Source: Zasmidium citrigriseum
Taxonomy: Eukaryota; Ascomycota; Dothideomycetes; Mycosphaerellales; Mycosphaerellaceae
DNA: 64,000 bases
NCBI GenBank assembly: GCA_002786025.1
Contig: NHNW01000091.1
Coordinates: forward strand, 1 to 64,000
Direction of reading: 5' to 3'
Shown here: positions 35,701 to 47,921 of the stretch, piece by piece
How the letters are laid out: the number at the start of each line of letters is the position of its first letter
How positions within the stretch are numbered: the stretch's first letter is position 1
Translations under genes and position numbers: made by a program
Notes under the pieces: generated by a model
Seen by the model: only the letters and a program-made list of their open reading frames with translations
Databases searched by the model: none
Told to the model about the DNA's origin: nothing

Positions 35701-36263
35701 GACTGTTAGCTAGATTAGAGCTAGTTAGTGCGGCGGGTATTAGCGCTCTACCTCTAGAGCGCGCTATAGTATCGGAGTAGGTAGAAGGTAATAGGGTTGT
35801 CGGTAGGTATTCGGTAAAGTCGGTAAGGGTGGAACTATTAATAGAGGAAGAGCTCGAAGAAGTCGGAAGGTTCGAGGTGCTAAAGGCGGTAGTATTATCG
35901 GTGTTATTAAAGTTAAGAGGTTAGCGGAACAGAAGGGGGCTTAAGTACCTATAGCGGTAGCCGGCTTTACGGGCTAAGCCGCTATAGTTATACGCGGTAT
36001 CTTTAGCAAACTATAAATATTTGCGCTTCTAAATCACTCGTACAGATTCCACGTGTTCTAATACCTCGTAACTAGCTAGCTATACTATAACACGTGCTAT
36101 ATATAGCAGTTAATCGGATAGCGGTATATCGAGAGCTAGTATCGTAAATCCGGAAGCGAAGGGGTCTAGTTCGGTTTTTAAGAGAGATAGGCGATAGCAG
36201 TATCGTCCTCGTATATATACGTAGCTTATAGAGTCGCATAGGTAGCCGGGTAGGGCGGTTAGG
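32717..36263 (-). pseudogene. Module G, older copy, RIP-degraded
   Basis: This is an inverted counterpart of 50656-54193, with the same order of segments and many additional TAG codons. The end of the frame, with its acidic LLEGEELSILEGNF-type tail, lies near 32770-32830. It adds no recognisable domain, but it shows that module G belonged to the element before the younger insertion. Confidence 0.75.
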
Positions 36264-36290
36264 CGTTCGTACCCTAGCGGGGTACGATCG
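36264..36290. repeat. Module palindrome, older copy (between F and G)
   Basis: 27 nt: CGTTCGTACCC, centre TAGCG, GGGTACGATCG. Counterpart of 50629-50655. Confidence 0.85.
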
Positions 36291-37379
36291 TGAAAGTAAT
36301 ATCCGTAGGCCAATTAGTTAACTATAGGCGTTCTAATTTAGCCCGAAATAGGTACCCTATTAAGCTCCTTCCCTACAATCCTCTAAACACCCCTAGCATA
36401 TACCTATTTATAGCGGGAGTACCTACGGGGTTAAGTAGGGATAAGAACTTAGATCTAATTATCTAGAATAGCGCTAAACTCCGGGCGTTGTCGTCGGAGA
36501 GGAGGATCTAAGCTAGCTACTGTTCGGAACGTAGCCCTCTGTCTATAGTCTAGTGCCTAAAATAGCACTAATTACGGGTCGAGTGAATTAATAAGGAGTA
36601 TCTTACGCCTATCGATTTATCGAATACGCGAGCCAGTTCGGACGATAAAGGGTAGGCTAGTAGCGGTTCTAGGAGTTCGTCTAGTATAGTCGTTAGTATA
36701 TCCGAGCCGATAGATTAAGCGGCGAGAATCTCGAGATCTAGGGGTAGGGTGTCTTCGCCGATCCTCTAGCTCCTATTATAGATCTACTATCTAACGCCTC
36801 TATATATTACCTATAGTAGCATACTTAGTAAGTATCGTCTCCTATAGCTCGATCTCTTCTTATAGTAGCTATAGTTCGGCGTCGATCTTATCGGTGTTAA
36901 AGTATAGGTGTCTATTATTATCGCGCTAATCCCTAGCGCCTCTCTATATAAGCCGGATAATAGGCGTTCGAGGACGACGCCGGGCGAGGCGTAGTTCAAC
37001 TACATCGATTCGGTATCGTTCTCTAAAGTCCGTAGGAATCGGTTAGGCTAACTACTAGGTAGCTTCTTCTTCCCGAGCTTGAATATAGCGTAGCTAAGTC
37101 CGGTTACGTTCTAAGTATTTAATTAGATCCTCAATTTCGCGTACTCGCTGCCGGCGAGTTTCCTACACTAAAAGAGAGGTAGACGGTAACCGGAGGATAT
37201 AGTTTCGTTCTATCTAGAGCTCTAGAGATTTAGTCTCGATAACTAATATTAATTTCCCGAATACGGCTATAGCGAAAGGTATAGTCTATATCGTTTAGAT
37301 ATAAGTAGCGCGTATATAGAGAGAACACGCCTTCTAGCCGAGCGGGGTTATTATAGATCGTCTAGGGATTTATTAATTG
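36291..37379 (-). pseudogene. Module F, older copy, RIP-degraded
   Basis: Inverted counterpart of 49541-50628. The C-terminal SRR-LIYRLG motif region is at about 36.68-36.73 kb and the N-terminal ERNYILRLP region near 37.19 kb. TAG codons interrupt it. Confidence 0.75.
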
Positions 37380-37407
37380 CGTTCGCACCCCGGTAGGGTA
37401 TAAATCG
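37380..37407. repeat. Module palindrome, older copy (between E and F)
   Basis: 28 nt: CGTTCGCACCC, centre CGGTA, degraded right arm GGGTATAAATCG. Counterpart of 49514-49540. Confidence 0.8.
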
Positions 37408-37587
37408 TAGAAGATACTAAGCTACTCTAGCGACATAGCGCTATTACGGAAGTTGTATTTAGGAATCGATAGTATACTTCGAAGGATCCCCGACAAAGGT
37501 AGGGAACTTGTCTCGTCTAGGTAGGGAACCGATAAAGCTAGACTAGGGTAGAAAGGGGGGGGATATAATATAATCTACCCGTATTAC

Positions 37588-37591
37588 ATAG
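37588..37591. repeat. Target-site duplication, left copy (ATAG)
   Basis: ATAG directly before the 5' LTR is repeated directly after the 3' LTR (54712-54715). The uninterrupted sequence near 49330-49340 of the younger element has it once, which supports a 4-bp duplication on insertion. Confidence 0.75.
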
Positions 37592-37949
37592 TATAGGCTA
37601 GCTAGCTAGCTTCTGCGGCAAATGCCGAGGCTACGAGCGCCTACCTTTAACCTCCGAGCGGCGAGTACCTTTATTATTATTACGACACCTGCTTTATATA
37701 CATACGACTAGCTTCTTGTACAATATGCGACATAGATAGATATAGTAAAATCCTATACACTAAACTTCTTCTCTTCTTTTATAACTTCCTTCGGAAGCAC
37801 CTCTGTACATACGAATACCTTCGTACATCCGAACCTACCAATGGAGCTGTGTTACACCCTCTATCAAGATCTATCGCCTATGACCCTTCCTTAGCTCTAT
37901 TACCTACTTAGCGACTATAGGTGGGTTGGTCCATAGGCGCTAGGTTATA
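37592..37949 (+). repeat. 5' LTR of the giant element
   Basis: 358 bp, beginning TATAGG and ending GTTATA (TG...CA after RIP). It matches 54354-54711 in length; the differences visible are C/T and G/A only, mostly at CpA/TpG. Less mutated than the internal modules. Confidence 0.9.
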
Positions 37950-38021
37950 TTTTTAGTAGTTAGTACGAGGGTAGAAGATATACCCGTCTTCTTCCGACTT
38001 CTAACCTTCGAGCATTCGATA

Positions 38022-39094
38022 ATGCGCCCTCGCGATACCGCACTCCGACAGATTCGACATAAGCAAGAGCATTTACAAGAGCAACGCTAGCGTAGCTATA
38101 TTAAGGAAAGATATAAGAGCATAAGAAATACGAGACATACGACATTCGGTATATAGGAGCTTCGGCACGAACAACCTAGTAGCATAGAACAATAGATATA
38201 ATAGTTTGGCTATAGAAACAGGCTCGAGTCTGTAGTTAGTCAAACGAAATAGGCACACACGGAAAACTAGAGATTATATTATTAGGTGGACGCATCTAAT
38301 AGGCGAAGCTCGAACACGTACTATACGAACACTCGGAACCTCTAGAAATCGGACGGGTAGCGCTATGCTTTACTACTTGGCGGAAGTAGGCATAGCGGAA
38401 ACCCTAATAACTACTTCTCGCAAACACGATAACTGCCCTCGGTAATACGCTCTCCTTTGTTAAAATTGGATGCTATCTATAGATAGCTAAGATTACGCCT
38501 CGACTCAACTGCCTTCGGGCTATTGAGATTCGAAACCGCTATAAGATAAGGCATTTGGAAGAGTCGTTCTAGGCAGGAGCTTAGAAAGGGGTAACTACTC
38601 GCAAGGCTGCGATCCCTAGGACAAGGTTTGTTAGTCTAGATCGAAGCCGCTAACTAAATCGTAGCTGCCTAACATAGTAATAGCTATTAGGCCTGTGCGC
38701 ATGAGAAGGAAGCATTAATATGCAACCTTACCTCCAGACCTCGCTAAGAAGAACTACTATTAATTAGCACCTTATACTTCTAGCAATAGCGAACTCGTTA
38801 CTAGTACTACACCCGTACTATAACTAGCACTGCCCTTGTATATTACTTTATATTACACTTCTCTGTATCCTTGCTTTCTATTACACACTTGCTGTTCAAA
38901 CTGTTTGATTTATATCCGTCTATCTATATCTACGCCCTGTTGCTATACTCGGCTTAAGGCTATGTCTTGTTGTTACCCAAGTTATAAAACCCTTACAAAA
39001 ACATTGCTTCTACCTGTTTTGATTGATAAGGACGCTTTCGTGTCCAATTTGTATCCCTCGTGTTACTGAACAAGTAACAAATCCTTATATCTTG
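38022..39094 (+). pseudogene. Module A, small unrecognised frame
   Basis: An ATG at 38022 opens a basic, Gln/Arg-rich frame (start MRPRDTALRQIRHKQEHLQE) interrupted by TAG codons. It lies between the 5' LTR and the first palindrome, where an untranslated leader would be expected, so it may be only partly coding. No family recognised. A tRNA primer site after the LTR could not be identified with confidence. Confidence 0.4.
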
Positions 39095-39121
39095 CTTTTA
39101 TACCCCGCCGGGGTGCGAACG
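39095..39121. repeat. Module palindrome 1 (after A)
   Basis: 27 nt: left arm degraded to CTTTTATACCC, centre CGCCG, right arm GGGTGCGAACG. Confidence 0.82.
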
Positions 39122-42100
39122 ATCTACTACTAGGATTCCGACTACTAGCCCCTAGGACTAGCTGCCTTCTGCTATATACTTCACTAGAGGAAGTAGTTTA
39201 AGCAGATCCAAGTTACCTCTTATAAGCAGCTCGCCGCTATAAGAGTCTAGGTTAGGAGAAGAGTCTCTAATCGATTAACCTTTAAGATAGGAAGATCCTA
39301 ACGCTAACCCCGAGTTCCGTAACCTACTAGTAGACCTTAGTCCTTCTAAGCTAAAGGTATCTACTGCCGATAGATCTTCTAGCTCTAAAGAGGTTGAGAC
39401 TCCTACCTCGGAATAGTTACTAACTAGAGCAAGTGCAAGCACTACTACTAGAGTCCCTACTCTACGCCCTCTACTTCTTAACTACGGAAGGTCTTATCGT
39501 TCCTAAATAGCTACTCTAGTTACTAGTACTAACGCTAGCAATAGTAATAGCGGAGGGAGCGGCTAGGCTACCGGGCCTTCTACTAGTACTACCTAGTAGG
39601 CCGATCCTTAGGCTATTATCTAGCAACTAGCTTTAGTTCTTCCTAACTTGCGGCCCAAAATGCCTATGCTAGGCTCAAGTAAGAATCCTCTCTTCGATAG
39701 GAAGAATGTCTCTGCCTTTATCGATCGCTTCGACAACTTAATTACCGAGTACAACCCTAACTTAACTAATGTTGAGAAGTTGTCTCGCTTCCGACTAAAT
39801 ACCGACCTACTAACTCGCCTACGTGTTACTCGAGTTCCAGGTTACGAGGAAGGGGACTATAAGAAGTTCCGTATCGAGGTTGCTCGTGAATTTGCCTAGA
39901 CCGATGCCTTTATACTCCTCGGAACACGTTAGTACCTAGAACAGCTTGCCGGTACTAGTCGTTCTATAGGGGATAACTTATCTAGCTACTGCCGCTAGTT
40001 TATTACCGTAAGTAAGAAGATTAAGAAGGCGGATATAGAGGACAATTCTCGCACTCGACTGTTCCTCTAAGGACTCCCCGATTAATTATAGCGAAAGCTA
40101 TATTAGAAGTTCAACCTATATCCCTTACGCGAGTACAGCTTCCGGGAATTCGGCAAGATCTTCGACGAAGCCGTACGCCTAATCGAAGGGAATGAAGGGT
40201 ATAACCTTACCTAAAAGGAGACGACTATGTAAATAAAGACCCTATAGAAGTCTATCGAAGACAGACAACCTATGCTAGATGTTAACTTGTCTTACATTTC
40301 GAATGTTACTCCGGCTTCTTATAATACTAAGATTAGCTTACTTACCGATCGGCTCCACCGTATAGAAATCGCTATAATGCAACGCTAGTACCTAAGTGGA
40401 GTAATGCTACTTAACTCTCAAGCTACTAATTAGATAAGGAATATCTCCGGTAGGTATAATGCGGGTGTTTTCGCTATGTAGTAAAGGAAAGCCCCCCTAA
40501 TAGGACCTACTATAGCCGACAAGTGCTAGAACTGCGGTGAGCCTAGTTACACTAGCGCTACCTACGAGATGTTTAAGATGTTCCTTAATACTAGTTACTA
40601 CTACCTGTTAGATAACAAGTAGTACTTAGGACCTAAGGGCAGTTATAACCCGAAGTCTATAATATAGCGATGGGACAGAACCAAGCCAAAGCTATATAGC
40701 ATGCTACTAGCTATTCGAATGGAATAGCCCACCGAGAAGATTACCTTTGCGGGAACTAATACTAATAAGTTTCTAGCTAAATGGAGAAGTAATAATAGCT
40801 CCATTACTAGGAACTCTACTTTAACTCCTATAGCGCCACCTACGTTATCGTCGGCTAAGGTCTACTTCGCCGAGGTTAGCGAATCTAAGGAACTATATAA
40901 TCCTGCCTTCTAGTGTGTACAACGCTCTAAGATTATCGATAAGGCTACGGATGCCTTCGATTAGTACGAACATAGATCCTTCCATGTTACTCCTAAGTAC
41001 TTACTAGATAGAGAACATTACTCTAATGCTACTACCCGCTTATAGGAGAAGGCGAGCTTAGCTCCGAAGACACGATTTGCACCTACTGGAATTCTCAAGA
41101 ACAAGGAACGCGAGCAATCCTTAGTAGCTAAGACTCGGCAACTTCGTGCTAACAACACTCCTATCGCTAACCTTCCGGAATCCCATAACTAACTTCGCCG
41201 CTCGGATCTTTAGCCTAGGGTTGAGGATATAACTAAGGATTCTCGGATACAAACTTAGACTATAGACTAGAACTATTCCTAGCGTGAAGAATCTATAACA
41301 GACAGGGGTAATAATAAGTTTAAGGATACCGCACCTCTTAACGTACTAGTTACGGCTCGCCGAGGTAAGCCTAAGAGTAAGGCATTTCTATATTACGTCC
41401 GCGCCTATAGCGGGGGAAACGACAAGTTGTTCTAGAGTAAACAGGTAATAAATGCCCCGCTCAATGTTACCGTTAGTAATATAATAACTTACAACGCTAC
41501 CTTCGCGAAGTACTAGTCGTAGAGAATCCTTAACAACTCCGAATTTATAGACGAGCTTAGGAAGTATAGGGAGACACTATAGACTAGCGCTATAGTATAA
41601 GTTGATTCACCTAACTAGCGTGTATCTATAGCCGTTTAACTTCCGTAAGAAGACATAAGATTCTCCGGACCGCCCGAGGCTAGCGAACTATACAAGGATA
41701 GCGCTAAGATTAATCTTTCTAGTGTTACTACTAATTTGGTCTTAGCTCCCAGCCCCTAGGTAATAGCTACGGTTAGCTATATCGAATATATAGTCCGTAC
41801 TTTAATTGATGAAGGGTCTAAGGGCTGCATTATAAGCTACAAACTAGCTTCCTAGCTTGGGCTTCCTATTATAGGTAATATAAACATTAATATAAGCGGT
41901 GCTAGCGGACCTTACTAGTTTAGTAGAGTTACTCGCGCTCTAAAGATTATAGTACACGGCATTACCTTCTTCTAGAATTTCTTGGTCTCGGTTTCCCCCT
42001 CTATACTATTTATTTTAGGACGCCTATAGTATCGAAAGGTTCGACTAACTAGCGTTAACTACGACAATAGCGCGTAGGAAGGAACTATTACCGATCGGCG

Positions 42101-42353
42101 AGGGAATTCCGTTTACTTCACCGGTATCTAGGCTAACATGTCTGGATGCAAACGGACTAATAATATCCTTCGTAGTCCTAGGCTAGCCCTAAAATTGTAG
42201 GGGAATCGATACCTACGCCGGTCTCCCCTATCTTAGTAGGAGCATATACTATCTATTAGGATGGTATTTATAATGAATCTTCGGATTCTTAAGGATCTTA
42301 AGATCCTCTGAAGGGCTCGCGCCCCGAGATTAGCGAAGAACTTGGGTTCTTAA
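39122..42353 (+). pseudogene. Module B: gag and protease region, RIP-degraded
   Basis: A readable gag segment (39648-39899) has the retrotransposon-gag look (FDRKNVSAFIDRFDNLITEY, then a KFRIEVAREFA helix). The zinc knuckle CX2CX4HX4C starts at 40524; Trp has become TAG, and the His and last Cys have become Tyr. A retroviral-type protease stretch (LIDEGSKGCIISYKLAS) lies near 41.80-41.85 kb. The module ends just before palindrome 2, so gag-protease and RT-integrase appear to be separate cistrons or joined by a programmed mechanism. Many TAG codons make it a pseudogene. Confidence 0.78.
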
Positions 42354-42380
42354 CGTTCGCACCCTACTAGGGTGCGAACG
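42354..42380. repeat. Module palindrome 2 (after B), perfect
   Basis: 27 nt with perfect 11-bp arms CGTTCGCACCC / GGGTGCGAACG around TACTA. It is the best-preserved copy and defines the consensus. Confidence 0.9.
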
Positions 42381-45300
42381 CGAGAATCAACTACTACGTT
42401 CCTAGATTAGATTCTCTACCTTCTAGCTCTTTAGTATCCGCGTTCGCGGTATTTGAAAGAGGGAGGGAAGTTGAAAATTCTTACCCCAACGTTACTGCCG
42501 CCGCTAAATTACTACCTAACATCGCTAAAGCTAGATTTCTCTACATTAAGGATTAGGATAACGATAATGTTAAGGGCATTCTCCTCGTAGCAACTATTAA
42601 TAAAGCGGCTCGAAGGTTAAGGAGACAAGCTTATACTCGCCCGCCTGTTAGCATGACCGCCGACGTATATACTATATATAAACGGAAGGCTAAGAAAGTT
42701 CGCCCTATTAAGGAAGATAGTTCGAGAACCGACGGATCAAAACCTAGCGGATCCCTTACCTAGCGAGACGATTGCCTAGCCTATAAAGCGACACTTCCCC
42801 CGGGAACTAGCAAATTCGATAGGAAATATCTAATTAAGAAATTTTCCAACATCCCTAAAGGAAGCCGGCTAACCTAGGAACGTCTAGATGCTATCGAGAT
42901 CGGCATAGACTTGCTTCCTCTAGAACTAGAAATGATCCACGAGATGCTCTACAATAGAGAAGTAGCTATTACCTATAGCTTCGAGCATCTAGGAAGAATT
43001 CGGGAAGAAGTAATCGGGCTACAATACATCCGGACGATACTATATACGCTATAGCAACATCCGCCTTTCCGTTTAAACCTATTACTTCGGTCTGTGGTTA
43101 AAGGCATGATTCGCGAACGGCTTAAGGCGTAGACGATCGAATCTAGCTACTCGAGCTATCGGAATCCCTACTTCCTAGTTGGGAAAAAGTCCACCGGGCC
43201 GGAGAGAACCTACCGGCTTATTAATGCTACTATTAAGATTAATAAGGTTACTATTCGAGATGCTAACTTACCCCCTAATACGGATAGCTTCTCGGAAGAC
43301 TTTGCTAGGTGCAAGATAGCGAGCTTAATCGACATCTTCTCCGGATATAATTAGGTTACTCTATATGAATCTTATAGAGACATTATAGCTTTCGACACAC
43401 TACTTAGATTGTTCCGACAGACTACTCTTCCGCAAGGAGCCACGAACTCAGTTGCTTAATTCGTAAGAGCTATTACTTAAGTACTTATAGCTTATATATC
43501 CTATCGAGCTCGGCCTTTTCTAGATAATATTAGCGTTAAGGGCCCGAAGACCGATTATAATAGGGAACATATTAAGCCTAGCCTACGGAGATTCGTCGTT
43601 AAACACATTATAGTAATCGATGAAGTCCTTGCGGATCTAGAACGAGCCGGTTATACTGTAGCTAGGAAGAAGCTCCAACTTCTTTATAAGAAGGTTAAGA
43701 TTGTAGGCTATGTAACTAATAAGTTTAGTCGCTACCCTAATGTAGTACGAGTGCGAAAGATACTAGAATAGCCTACCCCTACCTACTAGAAGGATATTAG
43801 GATCTAGATAGGACTAGTTATATACTTCCGGATCTAGGTGCCTAAACTAGCTATTCGAGGAAAGCCGCTCTTCCAACTTCTACGGAAGGATGCGGAGTTT
43901 GTCTAGGAATAGGAGCATTAGGATACTAAGGATACTATTGCCCGTCTCCTCGTCGAAGCCCTAGCTTTAAAGTTAATCGACTACTCTAAGGAAGGAGGGG
44001 GTATCGTGCTTGTAGTTAATGCTTCTAGCGAAGGTTTTGGAGTAGTCCTTATGCAATGCGATCCGAAGAACCCTAAAGTTCGACATCTAGTCCGGTTCGA
44101 ATCTAGCCTTTTTAGTCCTCCTAAGTAGAAGCATAATGCTAGAAAACGCGAATGCCTTGGAGTACTAAAAGTATTACGGAAACTAAAGCTATAGTTATTT
44201 AGTATCTACTTTATCTTAGAGGTAGATGCTAACACGCTAATGCATTAACTTAATAAGGCTTTATCGGATCTGCCGAATGCAGCTGTTACTAGATAGATTG
44301 CTTGAATCCGACTATTTACCTTCGAAGTTCGACATATGCCTAGAACTAAACACTCTGCTCCTAACAGCCTGTCTCGCAAGCTAGCTACGGAACAAGATTA
44401 CGAGGAGCTAGTAGAGGAAGAGGATGTTAAGGCTATGATCGACGACGACTTCTGCCTTACGTACCCGGTGTAGCGAACCAATCCTCCGTAGGAGGATACT
44501 AGTATTCTTAATTACTCGGAGCATTATAATAAGACTTCCTAACAACTAGCCTAGATTATAGCTAAGCGCCGCCGTCCGCGAGGAATAACACGCTAACGAT
44601 ATCGTATACTAGCATTGCAGTTAAGGAAGTTCGTAGTCTAAGGCGGTATCTTGTTCCGACAACCTTATAGGCATGCTCTATTGTAGCGTGTTATAGACCG
44701 ACCTCATATGTAGGACTAAATCTTACATGCCTTCCACGAGAAGAATAGCTACTATAGTACTAACATTATGTTTAACATAATTTAGCGGAGGTACTAGTAG
44801 GAAGGACTATATCTATCTTGCTCCAAGCATTTTAAATCATACGGCCTATGCAACTACCGGAATAGACACCCTCGGCTAGCTAAACTCCGCCTAACTATAT
44901 AGAACTTCGTTAGCGAAAGATGGGCTGCTAATCCTATCTACATTAATGCCTATAGGTGCCTACTCGTAGTAAGGGAGGCACTTAGCGGGTGGATCGAAGT
45001 TAAGTATGTTAACTACTCTTCTAAGAAAGTAATAGCCCGGATTATCGCCGACTAGCTGTATGCCGATGTCTTCTGTCGATATGGAACCCCTCTAGAGATT
45101 ATTCTTAACAATACGAAGTAGCACGCTAGTAAAGTAGCTCGTCTGCTTACTAGCCTAGGTATTAAGAGAGTTCGCATTTCCCTATACAATCCGCATTCGA
45201 ATACCTAAGTTAAAGTTAGACATCGCCTATTGCTAGATGCCCTTACCAAACTTACAAATAGTACTTTAACTAGATGGAGGAAATAGGTTCCTACTATTGC

Positions 45301-46340
45301 CTAGGCGGATCGAACGACAACTAATAGTCGAACTAGCTAATCTCCCTATACTATTATGTTCGGGTATAAAGCGGTGCTACCCATCGAAGTCGAGTACCCT
45401 ACTGCTACTATCCGAGATTAGGGTGTAGTTCGTAACCGCGGAATACTTCTATAGTATCGCGCTAAACAACTTTAGCGAATGGAAGGATTACTTAAGGAAC
45501 TCTAGGCTCGCTAGAAGTAGATAAAGGCTGCTGTAAAGTAGTACTACGATAGTCGCAACAACGTTAGCTTCGAGGAATTTCAGCCTAGCGACACGGTTCT
45601 TATGTATCGTGCCGAAGACAAGTATAATAAATCCGACAAGTTGTCCTTCCGATAGAAAGGACCCTTCCGCATTAGAGAAAGAGACATAACTAGCTTCTCG
45701 AAACTAGAACGGCTGTACTCCTATCTGCTAGAGGAATTGGATAGTACTAAAATAGATAGGACCTTCGCGTACCATCTTCTTAAGAAGGTTGTCTACCTAT
45801 TCCGTACGATAGAAGAGGATATTAACAATCCTACCCCTAATGTCGCTAAAGCTAATTAGCCGCGACTGTTTAAGGCCGAAGATAAAGATGAACCGGAAGA
45901 TGATAATGACCTTAAGGAAGAAGACCTACAGTTTACTAAGCTAGGTATCGCTTATCCGTAGTTAAGCCTCCCGCGGCTAAGCTCTAAAGAAAGGGAAGGG
46001 TACTAGAGGTACGACTAGCTAGATTTTCTTCGAAATTCTTGCTTATTACCCTGTTTGCTACATCGGCCTTATAACTAAGGGCTATGTACTTTTAGAAACC
46101 TATTACTCCCTAGATCGCGCGTAAGCCGAAGTTAACGGGGTACTCTTATACGATGTAGGCTTTCGCTTCCGCGCTAGCTCGTAGTCCTAGTCGCCGTCTT
46201 TATCTTTCTCGATATACTCCTTATAGACAGACGATAGTCTACACGTACACGCCTTTTATTACTATCTACGACGTCTTTATTACATGCCGGATCTCTGCAC
46301 GCTCCTAGGGATCACGATATCGACAATTCCCGCACTTTCA
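42381..46340 (+). pseudogene. Module C: reverse transcriptase, RNase H and integrase
   Basis: In order: an RT palm with the KKSTGPERTYRLINATIK region near 43.2 kb, LIDIFSGYN near 43.33 kb, a TLPQGATNS block near 43.43 kb and the active-site strand at 43517-43528. RNase H is near 44.0-44.4 kb (VVNASSEGFG, later VRHMPRTKHSAPNSLSRKL). A Ty3-type integrase core lies at about 44.7-45.4 kb with RYGTPLEIILNN and LYNPHSNT. The active site reads FLDN here. In the older copy it is FLDD, so a TG-to-TA change has removed the second catalytic Asp. Combined with many TAG codons, it is inactive. By family this copies the element's RNA into cDNA and integrates it. Confidence 0.87.
42454..42470 (+). other. 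Internal polypurine tract
   Basis: TGAAAGAGGGAGGGAAG shares the nine bases GGGAGGGAA with the tract that abuts the 3' LTR (54341-54353). Its place just after palindrome 2 and before RT recalls the central polypurine tracts of some retroelements. Functional use is inferred only. Confidence 0.4.
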
Positions 46341-46367
46341 CGTTTATACCCTAGCGGGGTGCGAACG
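46341..46367. repeat. Module palindrome 3 (after C)
   Basis: 27 nt: CGTTTATACCC, centre TAGCG, GGGTGCGAACG. It is present at the matching place in the older copy (57677-57703). Confidence 0.85.
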
Positions 46368-46710
46368 TCTAACGGTAGGAAACTAGCTATAGTCTCGGCA
46401 ATAGATAGGTACCGGCTATCCGCGAGCTCTTCCGGAATTGCGATTGTAGTAATAAGCAAAGGGGAGGGGCGAGGAATATAAAGTAGTCCCCTAAGGTAGT
46501 TACGAGCCGTAACTTCCGCATTAGGAATAGCGCTAGCTACGTATAACTTCCTGTTACCCTCGCGCCTTTAGCTATTCTTCTACCGCGTAACGACCGACAC
46601 TTTCAAGCGGCAACTTAATCTACGCCTCCGACTATCGGTAAAGATCGCTATTGTACTAGCTATCGCCTCCGAACCCTACGCTATTATAGCTGCCTTACCT
46701 ATTCGCTAAG

Positions 46711-47894
46711 ATGTCGGATCTCGAAGCCGTCAAATTAGTCTTGGAGACCGAGTCTAAGGAGCTCTAGTTAGAGCGTAACTATATCCTTAGCTTGCCTATA
46801 AATAGCGGCCACGAGTAAGAGGCTCGCCGATAGCGTGTCCGCGATATCGAGAACACTATCGAGCACCTTGAGACAGATCGGGATTAGATCCGCTCTACTC
46901 TAATCGGTAAATAGAATAGAATATCGGACATTATAGACGCCTTTGTCCGCGACTACCTCGCCGCTCACCTAGGAGCGACGGTTGTTCCTACTATAGTCAC
47001 CGAGGATTATATGTTTCGAGTAGTAGAACCAAGACTATAGGCCTCCCGTCTATAGTATTAGATCTTCCGCCTTATAGAACAAGGTACTAGAGGATAGCGT
47101 AACGACGATCCGGGCCCTTACTTCAATATTAACGAGATCCGCGCTAATCTAGATCTGCTTTAACGAGATATTGCTCTATAGGAACGCATCCTTAACGAGC
47201 ATACTATTATAGGAAACGCCCGTCTTCGCTAGGATGTCGATCTATAGCGTAAGCTCGAGAGTCGTCGTACTTACCACCCTCCTAGCTACTACGAATCTCG
47301 CCGCTCCATCTATCGTCTAGGCTATCGCAATAACACTACTAGCCGCACTAACGGCACTACCTACGGTCCTTAACTTCCTATTAACACTAACTTTATTATA
47401 AGAAATATCGATAGTATCGACCGACTATTCCTAAACCCTCCAAACTAGCAAGCTGCTTAGATCGACGCCTAAGTTCGCCGACTTAATACGTAAGGAAGGA
47501 ATACCCGCCGTAGTCGTACTAGTCTGGATGGCCTACTTCGGTAAGAGAGGCCCGAGAACAATCGAGTCGCTAAGGACTAGAGTCGTGCTATATAGGCTAA
47601 TCGCCGCCGCCTTAAACGCCTATAAGGATGGCACTATACGATAAGATTGCATCCCGGGAGAGTAGTACTAGGAGAAGTATAAAAGGAATAGAAAAGGGGT
47701 TTTGCTAGGGAGAATTGGACGGAAGAATTAGGAGTTAGCTTGTAGTAATAGCTACTTCTTCTCCGCGAGCCTTCTAGTTTAGAGCTCTCTAGTATAAAAA
47801 CCTTTACCCCTCCTCTCAATCGTTACTCCCGTATCCATTGCCTACGTCTTACACCTATAGGAGAAGTAATGTTAAGAATAGCTAGTTACTTTTA
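46711..47894 (+). pseudogene. Module D, coiled-coil-type protein, first of three paralogues
   Basis: An ATG at 46711 opens MSDLEAVKLVLETESKEL followed by ERNYILSLP. A Glu/Arg-rich helical region follows, then FNINEIRANLDLL (from 47122) and the C-terminal motif ESRRSIYRLG (47293-47322). TAG codons interrupt it. The same blocks recur in modules E and F. There is no enzyme motif, signal peptide or membrane segment. The family is unknown to me; the heptad-like charge pattern suggests a structural or nucleic-acid-packaging role, which is a guess. Confidence 0.65.
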
Positions 47895-47921
47895 CGATCG
47901 CACCCCGCCGGGGTGTAAAAG
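47895..47921. repeat. Module palindrome 4 (D/E)
   Basis: 27 nt: CGATCGCACCC, centre CGCCG, right arm degraded to GGGTGTAAAAG. The older copy has it at 56123-56149. Confidence 0.85.

Larger units (their letters stand above)
32218..37591 (-). mobile_element. Older LTR element copy, left part (3' half, inverted)
   Basis: This is an inverted copy of 49333-54711. From left to right it holds the 3' LTR (32218-32565), the polypurine tract, a palindrome, module G, a palindrome, module F, a palindrome and the end of module E. It stops at 37591, where the younger element is inserted, and continues at 54712. The last bases before the break (CCCGTATTACATAG) and the first after it (ATAGATAACGGG) rebuild the intact sequence seen at about 49320-49345 of the younger copy, with ATAG doubled. 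Its LTR is 10 bp shorter than those of the younger copy and it carries more substitutions. Confidence 0.88.

Noticed and set aside
36110..36313. Short open frames repeated at 36110-36313 (-) and 50606-50809 (+), and at 36811-36999 (-) and 49915-50133 (+)
   Set aside because: They are copies of each other because of the inverted element copies. The first pair spans the palindrome in a likely untranslated stretch; the second lies out of frame within module F.
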